Shown one piece after another: positions 29,936-38,460 of a stretch of 48,367 nt of DNA; the stretch's first letter is position 1; every line of letters starts with the position of its first letter. The DNA is from a virus. The stretch is taken from the IMG/VR virus record IMGVR_UViG_3300028840_001720, positions 1-48,367 of that record. One strand, written 5' to 3'. The translations under genes and the position numbers were made by a program. The notes beneath the pieces were generated by a model. The model ran no database searches, had not been told where the DNA came from, and saw nothing but the letters and a program-made list of their open reading frames with translations.

Positions 29936-30160
29936 TTACGTCGCCTGCTTGGGAGGTTGCCCCGGTCCAGGGCGTTTTTTCGAGAGGATTTCCGCCAGTT
30001 CCGCCCGCCGCAGTAACCGAATCCGGCCACAAACGCGTCCCAGCCCCAGCCTGCGAGCGATCGTAGAAATAGTCGAGGGTGCAACGCCGGTGAGTTCCGC
30101 CGCCTCACTCAGCGAAATCGGGTAAGTGGTGTCAGGTGCTTGCTTCTTCATGGCATCCAT
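29936..30160 (-). CDS. MerR/excisionase-type HTH protein
   Basis: 74 residues (an alternative ATG at 30151 lies three residues in). The core ISLSEAAELTGVAPSTISTIARRLGLG ... GRIRLLRRAELAEIL is a helix-turn-helix with a small wing, typical of excisionase- and MerR-family DNA-binding proteins. The basic, Pro-rich end is disordered. It sits between two copies of a promoter-like motif and is a good candidate early-gene regulator. No integrase is near, so an excisionase role is less likely. Confidence 0.8.
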   Translation of the reverse strand: MDAMKKQAPDTTYPISLSEAAELTGVAPSTISTIARRLGLGRVCGRIRLLRRAELAEILSKKRPGPGQPPKQAT

Positions 30161-30161
30161 C

Positions 30162-30188
30162 CTACTATAGATTATTCGGCCGTGTCAA
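30162..30188 (-). promoter_or_regulatory. second copy of the TTGACACGG-CGAATA motif
   Basis: TTGACACGG followed by CGAATA (minus strand, 30188-30173) repeats the start of the 29863 promoter. A -10-like TAGTAG (30162-30167) follows at 15 bases, which would put the transcript start almost at the HTH ATG, giving a leaderless message. It may therefore be an operator or promoter variant. The region divides the minus-strand early genes from the plus-strand lipoprotein gene. Confidence 0.45.
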
Positions 30189-30214
30189 CTAGTATCTTGA
30201 GGAGGAAATCAAAA

Positions 30215-30406
30215 ATGTCAAAAGAAGCCTACCGAACCTGGCTGCGATTGTGCTTCGTCACCGGGGCGATGTTCGCGGCTGCAGTGATCTACTCAATCGC
30301 TGGCTGTTCTTCGCCAAGCCAGAAACCGGCAGACGAGCCGGCTCCGCCAGTGTACCCGACGCCGCTGCCAGCTCCAATTCTGCCAGCTCCAATTCCGCCA
30401 GGATAA
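30215..30406 (+). CDS. proline-rich lipoprotein (only plus-strand gene)
   Basis: 63 residues from the ATG at 30215, preceded by a very strong GAGGAGGAAAT site; the longer open frame upstream is not needed. Residues 10-29 are a hydrophobic helix and the sequence ends its signal with SIAGC, a lipobox. The mature part is strongly Pro-rich (PAPPVYPTPLPAPILP). Small Pro-rich lipoproteins are typical of Rz1-type o-spanins, though the partner i-spanin is not obvious nearby. It is divergent from the early operon. Confidence 0.7.
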   Translation: MSKEAYRTWLRLCFVTGAMFAAAVIYSIAGCSSPSQKPADEPAPPVYPTPLPAPILPAPIPPG

Positions 30407-30445
30407 AAAGAAACCCGGCCATCGGCGGCGGAACCGATGACCGGG
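30403..30445 (-). terminator. rho-independent terminator for the late operon
   Basis: CCCGGCCATCGG (30414-30425) pairs with CCGATGACCGGG (30434-30445) with one C-A mismatch. On the minus strand the hairpin is followed by TTTCTTTTTAT, a good T-rich tail. It would end transcription from the tail gene at 30471, and also lies at the 3' end of the convergent lipoprotein gene. Confidence 0.8.
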
Positions 30446-30470
30446 CGAGGGCAGGAACGACGATGTTTTG

Positions 30471-31910
30471 TCATGGTTCGGCTGGCCAAATTTGTGCTGC
30501 TCGAAATTCGGCTCCACCTGTACCAGATAAAAAATCTACTGTCGGCAAGGGTGATCCGCTACCACCAGATACAGATAGTTCACCTTTCCATCGAATCTTA
30601 TCACCGGCGGAAAGCTCCCACTGAGAAAGATAACCACATAATGACAAGATGTAATTCCCGGCGTTTCCCGCTCCCGGTTGCGACCACCTTACGTACGGTG
30701 CTTGATCTACATAAGCTGCAGCAGCATAACTAATTTGTGGCGTCCAAGTAAAATTGAAACTTTCGTTTGCTTCTACACCTGAAACCTGAAAAACTCCCCA
30801 ATACTTTATGTCCCAAACGCCATATTCTTCACAAGTAAATTCACCGCTTGCATAGTCCCAGCCGAGAATATAATCCACGAGTGCGAACTGCACTGATACA
30901 GCTTCCCAGTCCCAATATGGCCAGGGAGTAGATGCACCAGCATTTGCTGTCAATGGTGACGTGCTTGAATCAAGATAGCCCAGCGAAAAACCAACATACG
31001 GATGGTAGTTACCCAAGGCAACAAGACAGGTTTGCTGGCCGGTAGATGTTGGTGCATTTAGAATGCGATGTGGACCACGAACACATGATACAAGTCGATA
31101 TTCACCGGGATAAGACCCGCAATAAAGATGTTCTACGTCATGGATATAAACAGTCGCCGGCGTAACACCAGTAACTTGCACTCGCCCATATTCTCCGGCG
31201 GCAACAATGTGTTGAAGTACTCCATGTCGATTCCATCTCTCGTCATCTTCCCGCCAAGTCCAAGTCGGCTCCGCCATGTCGCCGCCCGGTTCCGACTGCG
31301 GATAAAATCCCCAAGTCGGATTGGCAATACCGACAAGATCCCACTGTGAGCGAGTATTTTGCGAAACGTTTTTGCACTTGATCTTATTAGTATCAGTTTC
31401 GAATTGATCTATCTCGACAACGCAAAGCTCTACACCGCTACCAGTGGGAGCATTGAGAATTTTAACTGGACCAACATGGCAGGAAACAAGGTAAGGTAAT
31501 CCATTTTCTTTACGAGCGTATTGGTGAGAACTATTGAGCCAATAGACTCTCGCCTCGCACACGCCCGACACCTGACAATCAGCAATCACATTTTGCGGCG
31601 TCGGTTGTCGCAGCACCCCGAACGATGCCGTTTGCCAGTGCGTTGGCAATCCGCCATCAAGCCAGATATGATCGGCGTCAGTTGTCGCAAGCAGACCGCC
31701 CTGAAATTCGACGATGTCACCTCGCACTCGATTGCCGCCTGTTGAATTCTTTGCTTTGACGATGCTCGTGCGAACCGACTCGCGTTGGAAGTTATGGCCG
31801 CGGCTCAATTCGCGTCGATGCTGATAGTCGGCCGCGGCATCGTCCCACGCATTCTGTTGCGTGGCCTCTGGCGGTTTCCAGGGAGATCCTTGCTGTGCTT
31901 TCTGTGGCAT
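30471..31910 (-). CDS. tail-associated protein with an internal domain duplication
   Basis: 479 residues, the last gene of the structural operon. Two similar segments (about 115-175 and 240-300) share a pattern of a tyrosine-rich strand, LVSC, GP, ILNAPT and a Cys-ending strand, which indicates an internal duplication of a beta domain. The N-terminal 50 residues are hydrophilic and the C-terminal part Trp/Tyr-rich. The position downstream of the tape measure suggests a tail-tip or fibre role. No named family. Confidence 0.7.
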   Translation of the reverse strand: MPQKAQQGSPWKPPEATQQNAWDDAAADYQHRRELSRGHNFQRESVRTSIVKAKNSTGGNRVRGDIVEFQGGLLATTDADHIWLDGGLPTHWQTASFGVLRQPTPQNVIADCQVSGVCEARVYWLNSSHQYARKENGLPYLVSCHVGPVKILNAPTGSGVELCVVEIDQFETDTNKIKCKNVSQNTRSQWDLVGIANPTWGFYPQSEPGGDMAEPTWTWREDDERWNRHGVLQHIVAAGEYGRVQVTGVTPATVYIHDVEHLYCGSYPGEYRLVSCVRGPHRILNAPTSTGQQTCLVALGNYHPYVGFSLGYLDSSTSPLTANAGASTPWPYWDWEAVSVQFALVDYILGWDYASGEFTCEEYGVWDIKYWGVFQVSGVEANESFNFTWTPQISYAAAAYVDQAPYVRWSQPGAGNAGNYILSLCGYLSQWELSAGDKIRWKGELSVSGGSGSPLPTVDFLSGTGGAEFRAAQIWPAEP

Positions 31911-31913
31911 CTT

Positions 31914-32756
31914 TTATCCACCCCACCCGAACGCAGAGACGTATGCTTTCCATTGCCTGGCAGCCGGCCGAATAGTGAGGAAATAATCAACAGGTTTGAC
32001 GGGCTTATCGTCCAATATATGATCTTTGAATCGAGGTTCGAGGATATCCCATCCGTATTTTTTGCTGATTGTGATTTTGCCTACATCGAAGTTCGTTCGA
32101 TTATAAGAAATGGCAAAGGAATAACTCGCACTCGCTTCAGCATCAGTTTCAGTAAAAGGACCACCGAGGTACATAACCTCGCCTTTTGCGTATCCCAAAA
32201 ACGTATCACTATTTGGAAAACCAACTAGTTCGCCGATGGCCTTAATGTAATCCCGATTCAGAATGCCTTCTGGATGCCGAAACGAGACGTTAATTTTCGG
32301 TTGGCTCACGGGTATGTCGATTCCCGCGATCTGGTCACCATCTTTGCCGATGGGTTCCGTTTCTCCGACAATTCCCTGCGGAGCGTTTGCCCCATGTGCC
32401 CCGATCACTTCGCCGTGTGTGACGTGAACAGTTCCGCCAGAGGTATCGACTTGAATCTGATACGCTCCAGCTTGTCGGTCAACAGGGCCATATTCAACTG
32501 AGATGTTGTAGTTCAGTGCATAATGATTTTCGTGGACCTGCACCGCGTTCGCGAACAAAGTGCCGACTGGAGAAGCGTACGTCCTTGCGTATTGGCTCAC
32601 CCAAGACAAAGCGTAGGCTGCCATGTTGTCGAAGTAATCGCCGCTGAAAGTCGCAGGCAAGGTGTCGATGGAGCGATACTGGCGAACGATACGCGATGTG
32701 TGACGGTCAAACATCGCGTCACTTCCCGGCACTGCTTCAAATCGAAAATTGGACAT
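31914..32756 (-). CDS. putative tail protein downstream of the tape measure
   Basis: 280 residues, beta-rich (GTVHVTHGEVIGAHGANAPQG; SYSFAISYNRTNFDVGKITIS), lying directly after the tape measure gene, where distal tail proteins are commonly encoded. It ends in a Trp/Gly motif (AFGWGG). The role in the tail tip is inferred from its position. Confidence 0.7.
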   Translation of the reverse strand: MSNFRFEAVPGSDAMFDRHTSRIVRQYRSIDTLPATFSGDYFDNMAAYALSWVSQYARTYASPVGTLFANAVQVHENHYALNYNISVEYGPVDRQAGAYQIQVDTSGGTVHVTHGEVIGAHGANAPQGIVGETEPIGKDGDQIAGIDIPVSQPKINVSFRHPEGILNRDYIKAIGELVGFPNSDTFLGYAKGEVMYLGGPFTETDAEASASYSFAISYNRTNFDVGKITISKKYGWDILEPRFKDHILDDKPVKPVDYFLTIRPAARQWKAYVSAFGWGG

Positions 32757-32759
32757 GGC

Positions 32760-34901
32760 TTAACCGTATGCGAGGTTCCCGCGAATCTGCTCTGCGATAC
32801 GCCGAAAATGCTCCATTGATTCGAGTTGCTTTTTTGTGAGGTTTTTGGTTTCGGCTATATCGTTGGCCATCTTTTTTTGCGGAGTGAACTGCTGACCGTA
32901 GCCCATCGCAACTGCCGCTGCCGCAGAAAATGTAGCTGTGATGCCAGCGACACCGCCTCCACTTGGCTTTGCTTCCTCTTCCTCGATGACTTTGCGTTCA
33001 GCAGCATATCGTTTGCGAATCAAGTCCTTTTGTTTCGCCGTTTTTGCTTCACGAAGGGCAATTCTTTTTTCGTGCTCCAACAATGCAAGCCGCTCATCCA
33101 ATCCGTCTTTCGCTGCTCGAATCTGTGCGGCTGCCACATCATCGGCCAATTGTTGTTCTGTCTGTTTTTCTATTTCGAGCAGTCGCTTTTTTTCTTCTTC
33201 TTCCTGCTCTCGATATCGAGAACGTATGGAAGCTATTTCTCGCTGCCTGAGTTGTTCCGCTAATTGCAGGTCTTCGGCTGATGCATCCTGGTCGGATAAC
33301 ATCTTTTGATATTGCCGATTCAGATTTTCAACCTCTTGTTGCTCTCGCGAAAGGTTGCTAATGCGATTGCGGAATGCTCGTTCTTCGAGTTGCTGGAGAA
33401 ATTCCCGTGTCTTTATTTCTTTTTCGTCCGCCTTAGCTTTTTCAGCAGCCATACTACCTGGTTTTTGCTCTGCTCCTTCTATGTCTTCCGACTCCGTCCC
33501 CTCTGGTGAACTGAGTTCTTTCAGTAATATATCGCGTCGTATTTCGAGCGGCTGTTCACCTATTCCCCACGTTGTTTCCTTGGGTTCTTCTTCTTCTAAT
33601 CCAAGTGTTTTTATGACCCCGCTAGAAGCCAAGCCAAGGGGGCTCCATTCAAACGCTTTTTTCGCCGCTTTTTTTGCGAATGTAGCACTCCAAGAAACAA
33701 AATCATCTGACATGGAATTCAGCATCATATTCCACTGCATTCTCAACTCTATTGTTAGCAGTTCCCACGCTTTATCGAGTTGACCGCTTTGTATTGCATT
33801 CTTAATTCCTTCAAGTGCCTCACCAAAATGGCCAGCCATCGCCTTGAGATCAGAAGACAAATCGGAAAATGCACCCTCCTGCCACATTTCATAAAGAGCG
33901 GTTCCTGCAATCAAAGCAAAACCAGCCACCAATGCCGCTATGGCTGCCGCTATGGCAATAGTTACCGCTCCGATTGGAGATAGAAGAAATCCAATGGCAG
34001 TACCAATACCAGAGATTGCAATGCCCGCTCCGGCAATCGTCGTGCCGAGCAAAATAATTGCCGTACCGGCTCCGGCCAGGGCGGCACCAACGGCACCGAT
34101 GACAGGAATGAGTTTTTGATTCTGTTTAATCCACTGGCTGGTTGCTACGGCAATAGTCTTTATCCATTCAAGAGCCGGCAAAATGGAATCAGCTAAACTC
34201 GCTCCGATGTCAAAGAACGTCTTTTTGATTACACGACGTACTCGATTGATTGCGTCAGTAACCTTCTCTGCATTTCTTACTTCCTGCTCGCTTGGAATAA
34301 TCCCTAGGTCGCGAGCCTCTTTGCGCAACGCTTTGAGATTGCCAAGCATCGGAATAAGCATAGTACCAGAACGGCCGAAAATCTCCTGGGCAATAGCAGC
34401 TTTGCGTGTAGCGTCGTCTACTGCTCCAAGTCGTTCGGTTATCAGCTCGAACTGATCTTCGGGCGAAAGTCCCTGCAAGTCCTGCAGACTGATGCCGAGA
34501 GATTCGAAAGCATCAACGGAAGTAGATAACCCGCGCTCGTAGTCGCGGATCATCTTTTGCTGTCGCTTAATTGCTTTTTCAAGAGTCGACAACTCAGTGC
34601 CAGATTGCTCGGCTGCAAACTGAAGTTCGGCCAAAGCTGATGCCGCGATTCCCGTGCGAGTTGACATCTTGCCGAGTTCATCGCCTACCGCTGCAAAATG
34701 GACAACGGTAGCCGTAAGAGTCCCGATGATACTTGCCCCCGCCGCAGTTATGCCAGCACCTATTACCGCAATTGAGCGTCCAATAGACTGCATCTTAGAG
34801 CCGACGTTTTTAACGGCGCTGACGAGTTTTTTTGTCATCTCGTCCTTGAGAAAAAGACGAACGAATGCACCGCCAGCTTGAACGTCGGATTTACCTGGCA
34901 T
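32760..34901 (-). CDS. tail tape measure protein
   Basis: 713 residues, one of the longest genes of the tail module. The N-terminal part has the usual ALAELQFAAEQSG and IFGRSGTMLIPML patterns of phage tape measures. Several hydrophobic helices occupy residues about 240-330 (AVGAALAGAGTAIILLGTT, GAVTIAIAAAIAALVAGFAL), and long coiled coils fill 490-640 (EEEEKKRLLEIEKQTEQQ). It sets tail length and probably assists genome ejection. It overlaps the end of the frameshifted assembly chaperone by 11 bases, as in lambda. Confidence 0.9.
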   Translation of the reverse strand: MPGKSDVQAGGAFVRLFLKDEMTKKLVSAVKNVGSKMQSIGRSIAVIGAGITAAGASIIGTLTATVVHFAAVGDELGKMSTRTGIAASALAELQFAAEQSGTELSTLEKAIKRQQKMIRDYERGLSTSVDAFESLGISLQDLQGLSPEDQFELITERLGAVDDATRKAAIAQEIFGRSGTMLIPMLGNLKALRKEARDLGIIPSEQEVRNAEKVTDAINRVRRVIKKTFFDIGASLADSILPALEWIKTIAVATSQWIKQNQKLIPVIGAVGAALAGAGTAIILLGTTIAGAGIAISGIGTAIGFLLSPIGAVTIAIAAAIAALVAGFALIAGTALYEMWQEGAFSDLSSDLKAMAGHFGEALEGIKNAIQSGQLDKAWELLTIELRMQWNMMLNSMSDDFVSWSATFAKKAAKKAFEWSPLGLASSGVIKTLGLEEEEPKETTWGIGEQPLEIRRDILLKELSSPEGTESEDIEGAEQKPGSMAAEKAKADEKEIKTREFLQQLEERAFRNRISNLSREQQEVENLNRQYQKMLSDQDASAEDLQLAEQLRQREIASIRSRYREQEEEEKKRLLEIEKQTEQQLADDVAAAQIRAAKDGLDERLALLEHEKRIALREAKTAKQKDLIRKRYAAERKVIEEEEAKPSGGGVAGITATFSAAAAVAMGYGQQFTPQKKMANDIAETKNLTKKQLESMEHFRRIAEQIRGNLAYG

Positions 34902-35150
34902 GTCCGTTTCCTTGTGCTCGTGCCCGTCTTATCGCCTCTTCTCGCTGCTTGCGGTATGCCTCGCGAATTGCCGGTGTGTCAGGAAGAGGGTAATCGTTCC
35001 GCCATTCTCGCAGGTGACCAGTCCTCACGAAATCTTGCGGCTCGATTCGTTTGGCACCGAGAAGACTGATTACATCCAGGGCGAGTAAACGTCGGCTTTC
35101 ACGGTGGCCGCAAACCATAAACCACAGTTGCCGCAGGGTCAGCTTGCGGG
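34891..35150 (-). CDS. GT-type extension of the tail assembly chaperone (-1 frameshift product)
   Basis: This frame (RKLTLRQLWFMVCGHRESRR ... RRARAQGNGHAR) has no good start of its own and opens exactly where the G-type chaperone ends, in the -1 frame. The arrangement copies lambda G/GT: a short upstream protein, a -1 extension, and overlap with the tape measure gene. The slip site is probably at CCC near 35148-35150; the heptamer is not a strong consensus. Confidence 0.65.
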
Positions 35151-35732
35151 GACTGGTTCCGCATTCTCCGCTGAGTCGGTAGCAGGCTTCGGTAGGGTGG
35201 CATCCGGGCCACCAGCAGACGCGAACGCCAGCAACGATTCCAAATCGCCAGAGTCCCCGCCCGCTGCTTCGATTTGTTTCTTCACCTCGTCCAGAGCCCC
35301 GCGTTTGAAGTCCCCCTCCGGCATGTCTTGGATCGCCCGAAACATCGGCAGTATCGGCTCGATCACTTCCCACATGTCGCGGATCATCGTCGCGTCGCTG
35401 TGGATCGTCTGCCCCTTCTTCCGTCTCTCCAAATTCGACCGCATCGCGGACATCGTGCTCTTCGGGAAAAAATCCGCAAGTGCAGCCTCCACCGCTGCAC
35501 GTCCTTTTGCGATCGCGTCACCTCGCATCATCTTTGCGAATTGCCGGAAGTCTTGCTCACACACAATGGCGAGAACCTTGACGAGAAGCACATCATCAAC
35601 CATCACGCGATAGTAGCCATCGGCCCCCAGGTCCGCGAGGTCCACGTCACAATCCAATCTGAGTTGATCAAGGATAAACGCATCGAACGTCAATGCGTGC
35701 TCTGTCCCGCCGCTGTCTTTGAATGTCGCCAT
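35139..35732 (-). CDS. tail assembly chaperone (lambda gpG type)
   Basis: 197 residues directly upstream of the tape measure region, with a helical C-terminus and an unstructured end (DATLPKPATDSAENAEPVPAS). Size, position and the following -1 frame extension match tail chaperones that coat the tape measure during tail assembly. Sequence identity is not claimed. Confidence 0.75.
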   Translation of the reverse strand: MATFKDSGGTEHALTFDAFILDQLRLDCDVDLADLGADGYYRVMVDDVLLVKVLAIVCEQDFRQFAKMMRGDAIAKGRAAVEAALADFFPKSTMSAMRSNLERRKKGQTIHSDATMIRDMWEVIEPILPMFRAIQDMPEGDFKRGALDEVKKQIEAAGGDSGDLESLLAFASAGGPDATLPKPATDSAENAEPVPAS

Positions 35733-35743
35733 TGCCGCCGCCT

Positions 35744-36388
35744 TTAAGGTGTCGCGTCGAGTCCAACCAGGATATAGATAGTTGCCGCCTCTTCGCTATC
35801 GTGACTCGCGAAGGCTTTTGTGATTGCATTTCCGCTGTATGTGTTCGAATCGCCAGCGTCCACGTTCACGACTTGGTTGAGACCGCCCGCCGCTTTTTCG
35901 TGAACAAGATCAACCTCGTTGATACTGTTGCTCCCGCTGTCCTGAAAATCAACATGGGCCTTCGCCCCGGTGTCATCGGTGTTGCGGTAAAACACACCGA
36001 TGATATCGATATTGTCGCCATCGAAAGAGCAATTGATCCGCGTCCGCGTCGTCACAGTGATTGCGGTATCCTGCACTGGCAGGTTATCGCCGGCCCCGCC
36101 GTCAATCGTCACTTCGTTTCCGCTGACGCTGGCTGTCATGCCATACCGAACGCCGCCGCTCCAATACACATCAACGGTGTTGCCATCGCCAATTGTGTGA
36201 CCAGATGTAAGCGAAGCCACGCCAGTATCATTGTCGGTGCGAGTTGATAGCGTGCCGGTGTTGTTGGAGTTGATTGCAGCCAACGTAACTTCATAAGCGT
36301 CAGCACGGTCAAACGAAACATTCGCAGCATTATCCGAGAAGCTATGGTCCGGGAACGAAAACGTCTTGCGATAATTGCCAGTAGGCAT
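35744..36388 (-). CDS. putative tail tube or structural protein
   Basis: 214 residues rich in Thr, Asp and Gly and in beta-strands (RINCSFDGDNIDIIGVFYRNT; GNEVTIDGGAGDNLPVQDT). It lies two genes above the tape measure, within the stretch that normally holds tail tube and decoration proteins. No conserved motif identifies it firmly. Confidence 0.65.
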   Translation of the reverse strand: MPTGNYRKTFSFPDHSFSDNAANVSFDRADAYEVTLAAINSNNTGTLSTRTDNDTGVASLTSGHTIGDGNTVDVYWSGGVRYGMTASVSGNEVTIDGGAGDNLPVQDTAITVTTRTRINCSFDGDNIDIIGVFYRNTDDTGAKAHVDFQDSGSNSINEVDLVHEKAAGGLNQVVNVDAGDSNTYSGNAITKAFASHDSEEAATIYILVGLDATP

Positions 36389-36399
36389 TATTCACCTCA

Positions 36400-36789
36400 C
36401 TAGGCCGCAGTGCCATCATACAATGCGACGCAGTAAATCGTTGCTGTGCTGCCGGAGGCGTTCGTGATAAACACGCTCGTCACGTCAGTGCCCAACAAAA
36501 ATGAATCATAGGAATTTGTGTGCCAGACATACGGCTCGTTGGCTCGCAGCGAAATAGTATCGTCTGGGCTTGATCCGTCGTTGGTTTCAAATGTCACGTC
36601 CTGCGTGCTGACAAGGAAAAATGATTTGCACTTTGATACGTCCAGTGCGAATTCGACTTCCTGATCCGTCTGGCTGTCGGCTACGGTTTCGCCGTCGATC
36701 AGCACAACGCCGGTATCCGTCGAGCTAATGTCGTAGCTCTTCGAAATGCCAGAGCCCTCGACAGCCAGGGTGAGTTTATGCGTCGACAT
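36400..36789 (-). CDS. putative structural protein, 129 residues
   Basis: A beta-rich small protein (HKLTLAVEGSGISKSYDIS ... SVFITNASGSTATIYCVALY) in the tail module. The alternating polar-apolar pattern and lack of helices suggest a virion surface component. Its start overlaps the upstream gene by 14 bases. Confidence 0.6.
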   Translation of the reverse strand: MSTHKLTLAVEGSGISKSYDISSTDTGVVLIDGETVADSQTDQEVEFALDVSKCKSFFLVSTQDVTFETNDGSSPDDTISLRANEPYVWHTNSYDSFLLGTDVTSVFITNASGSTATIYCVALYDGTAA

Positions 36790-37012
36790 CTTCTGTCTCC
36801 TCGCTTTCTGGTTCGCCGCCTAAGATCATCTGAATCGAGACGGTTTCGAATGGTGGTTCTTCGCCGACATCGGAAAACCAAAGTTCGCCGTGGTACAGTC
36901 GGTCGGACATTTCCATGCGGCCAATAAAGCCGTCGAAAATTCGACCGGTATCGGTGTCTAATTTTCCCTTCGCCGCGAACAGTTGCCGCAACGTGTCTTT
37001 TGTGACCTTCAT
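36776..37012 (-). CDS. hypothetical tail-module protein, 78 residues
   Basis: 78 residues, helical at the start (TKDTLRQLFAAKGKLDTD) and acidic at the end (GGEPESEETEDVDA). It lies between tail tube-type genes and overlaps its downstream neighbour by 14 bases. No family recognised. Confidence 0.6.
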   Translation of the reverse strand: MKVTKDTLRQLFAAKGKLDTDTGRIFDGFIGRMEMSDRLYHGELWFSDVGEEPPFETVSIQMILGGEPESEETEDVDA

Positions 37013-37016
37013 GTTT

Positions 37017-37205
37017 TCACCATGTCAAAATTGCAACAAACAGAACGATTGCAATTAAAAACCATCCTACCATATACCAGCATGACTTATGACTTTCTTT
37101 TTCGATGCGCTGAAATATCGTAATTTCGCGACGTATCAAATTGCGATACCGTTCCTCTGACATCCAACTTGGGCGATGCGGTATTTTCGGCGGAACCCAT
37201 CCCAT
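37017..37205 (-). CDS. 62-residue membrane protein
   Basis: A basic N-terminal helix (SWMSEERYRNLIRREITIFQ) and one C-terminal membrane helix (YMVGWFLIAIVLFVAILTW). It sits between tail genes. A tail-anchored role or a small membrane-acting peptide are both possible. Confidence 0.55.
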   Translation of the reverse strand: MGWVPPKIPHRPSWMSEERYRNLIRREITIFQRIEKESHKSCWYMVGWFLIAIVLFVAILTW

Positions 37206-37206
37206 G

Positions 37207-37644
37207 TTACGTACCTACCGTCCAGTCCCGTCCTTCGTCGTCTGTCGGGTGCCCAGTGAATTCAACAACCATACCGTCCTTCAGTCCACCAGGCGAAGAA
37301 TCTTCAAGGTAACAGTCGCCGTCGAATTCCGTTTCGCCGCCGCTGTAGCGAACAATCTTAATCGCGATTGCAGCCCCGGTTCTCGATGCCACAAGGAAGG
37401 CAGCCATGTTGGCATCGCTATCTTTGTAGATCATCGAAAATGTTAGGTTGTTGATGGCAAGCGCAACCGGCTGCTCGGTTTTTTTTGGCAAGTTTGTGCC
37501 CGCACCGCGATCAGTATGCTCATTGAACTCAGGGCCAGTGTCGATGTTGATATCAACCACGTTGTCGTCAACAGAAGTTGACGCAGTGGAGCCGGCGGTC
37601 CCACGATACAACATCCGTTCCCAGCCCGCTCGTTTTTTGGCCAT
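37207..37644 (-). CDS. major tail protein candidate
   Basis: 145 residues from the ATG at 37644, with GGAG nine bases upstream. The C-terminal half (AAFLVASRTGAAIAIKIVRYSG, DGDCYLEDSSPGGLKDG, FTGHPTDDEGRDWTVG) has the look of a siphophage tail tube protein, where a long strand pair is followed by a conserved acidic loop. It lies just downstream of the tail completion genes, as in lambda V. Not proven. Confidence 0.65.
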   Translation of the reverse strand: MAKKRAGWERMLYRGTAGSTASTSVDDNVVDINIDTGPEFNEHTDRGAGTNLPKKTEQPVALAINNLTFSMIYKDSDANMAAFLVASRTGAAIAIKIVRYSGGETEFDGDCYLEDSSPGGLKDGMVVEFTGHPTDDEGRDWTVGT

Positions 37645-37655
37645 AGCAAAATCTC

Positions 37656-38087
37656 CTACGTAAGAGCCGCCCGCCAATCGCGGTGGAAACGGCCAAGGTT
37701 TCGTTCTAGTGCCGGAGCAACGATAGGCCGCTCCGGATACTTGGTTCTGATTATCATGCCCGATGGCAGGTCAACATCTTCCATCAAACCGTGCTCGTGC
37801 GTGGCTGCGACGTGCCCGACTTTCGATTTGCGAAAGCCTACCAGAATAGAAGTCGGCAGATCGTCATAGACAACCCAAACCGCACGCTTGAAAAATCCGG
37901 GCTGATGCTGGAAAGGCGTTTCACCTGGCTCGGCTGTTTTTGATGGGTCGCTTCGGTGACGAATTGACTTTTTGATTTCCTTCGCAAGTGATCGGCCGGC
38001 GTGCTTAAAGGTTTCGTACTCGCCTTTTTCGACGCGACGTAGCACGGCGGGAGTGTTGTTTTTGAATTCAACTTTCGAGCCCATCAT
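37656..38087 (-). CDS. HK97 gp10-like tail completion protein
   Basis: About 143 residues; the ATG at 38087 overlaps the upstream stop as ATGA. Features are an N-terminal strand (SKVEFKNNTPAVLRRVEKGEY), a basic helix (SLAKEIKKSIRHR), and VSDLP-type loops leading to a C-terminal PIVAPALERNLGRFHRDWRAAL, which matches the end of HK97 gp10-like connectors. It seals the head-tail joint. Confidence 0.7.
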   Translation of the reverse strand: MMGSKVEFKNNTPAVLRRVEKGEYETFKHAGRSLAKEIKKSIRHRSDPSKTAEPGETPFQHQPGFFKRAVWVVYDDLPTSILVGFRKSKVGHVAATHEHGLMEDVDLPSGMIIRTKYPERPIVAPALERNLGRFHRDWRAALT

Positions 38088-38458
38088 TGCGTCACCTCTT
38101 GCGAGTGACAAAGCCACTGATAGCCGGCGTGTTCTTCAACGGCCGGTTGCTTCTGGGATGCCGTCGGTGGGCAGATTTCCCAAGTCGCACCGTCCGCTGT
38201 GATAATCATTCCGGCTGTCGGCTCAACCGTATTGCTGCCGATCACGCAATCTGACTTCAACAGATACCAGTCACGTATCCGCCGCTTAATGTTCATGCCG
38301 GTTTCAAACTCGATGCTCTCATACTCGACGTCGCAATACGCCGCGTCGAAAGCATCGCTAGTGTTTACTCCACTCGTCAACGTAACGCTCACACCGTGCT
38401 GCTCCTGATGCTGCGGCACGGCGTAAGACGTTCGCGTTAGTTCGTGAAGATTCGGCAT
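38084..38458 (-). CDS. head-tail connector-type protein
   Basis: 124 residues between the major capsid gene and the gp10-like gene, ATGA-coupled to the latter. The opening PNLHELTRTSYAVPQHQEQHG is short and polar, the rest beta-rich. By position it corresponds to lambda FII-type connectors. No motif is decisive. Confidence 0.6.
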   Translation of the reverse strand: MPNLHELTRTSYAVPQHQEQHGVSVTLTSGVNTSDAFDAAYCDVEYESIEFETGMNIKRRIRDWYLLKSDCVIGSNTVEPTAGMIITADGATWEICPPTASQKQPAVEEHAGYQWLCHSQEVTQ

Positions 38459-38460
38459 GG

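Noticed and set aside
34891-35373. 160-residue frame as an independent gene upstream of the tape measure
   Set aside because: The first part lies antiphase inside the G-type chaperone and has no start signal; only the end is meaningful, as a -1 extension.
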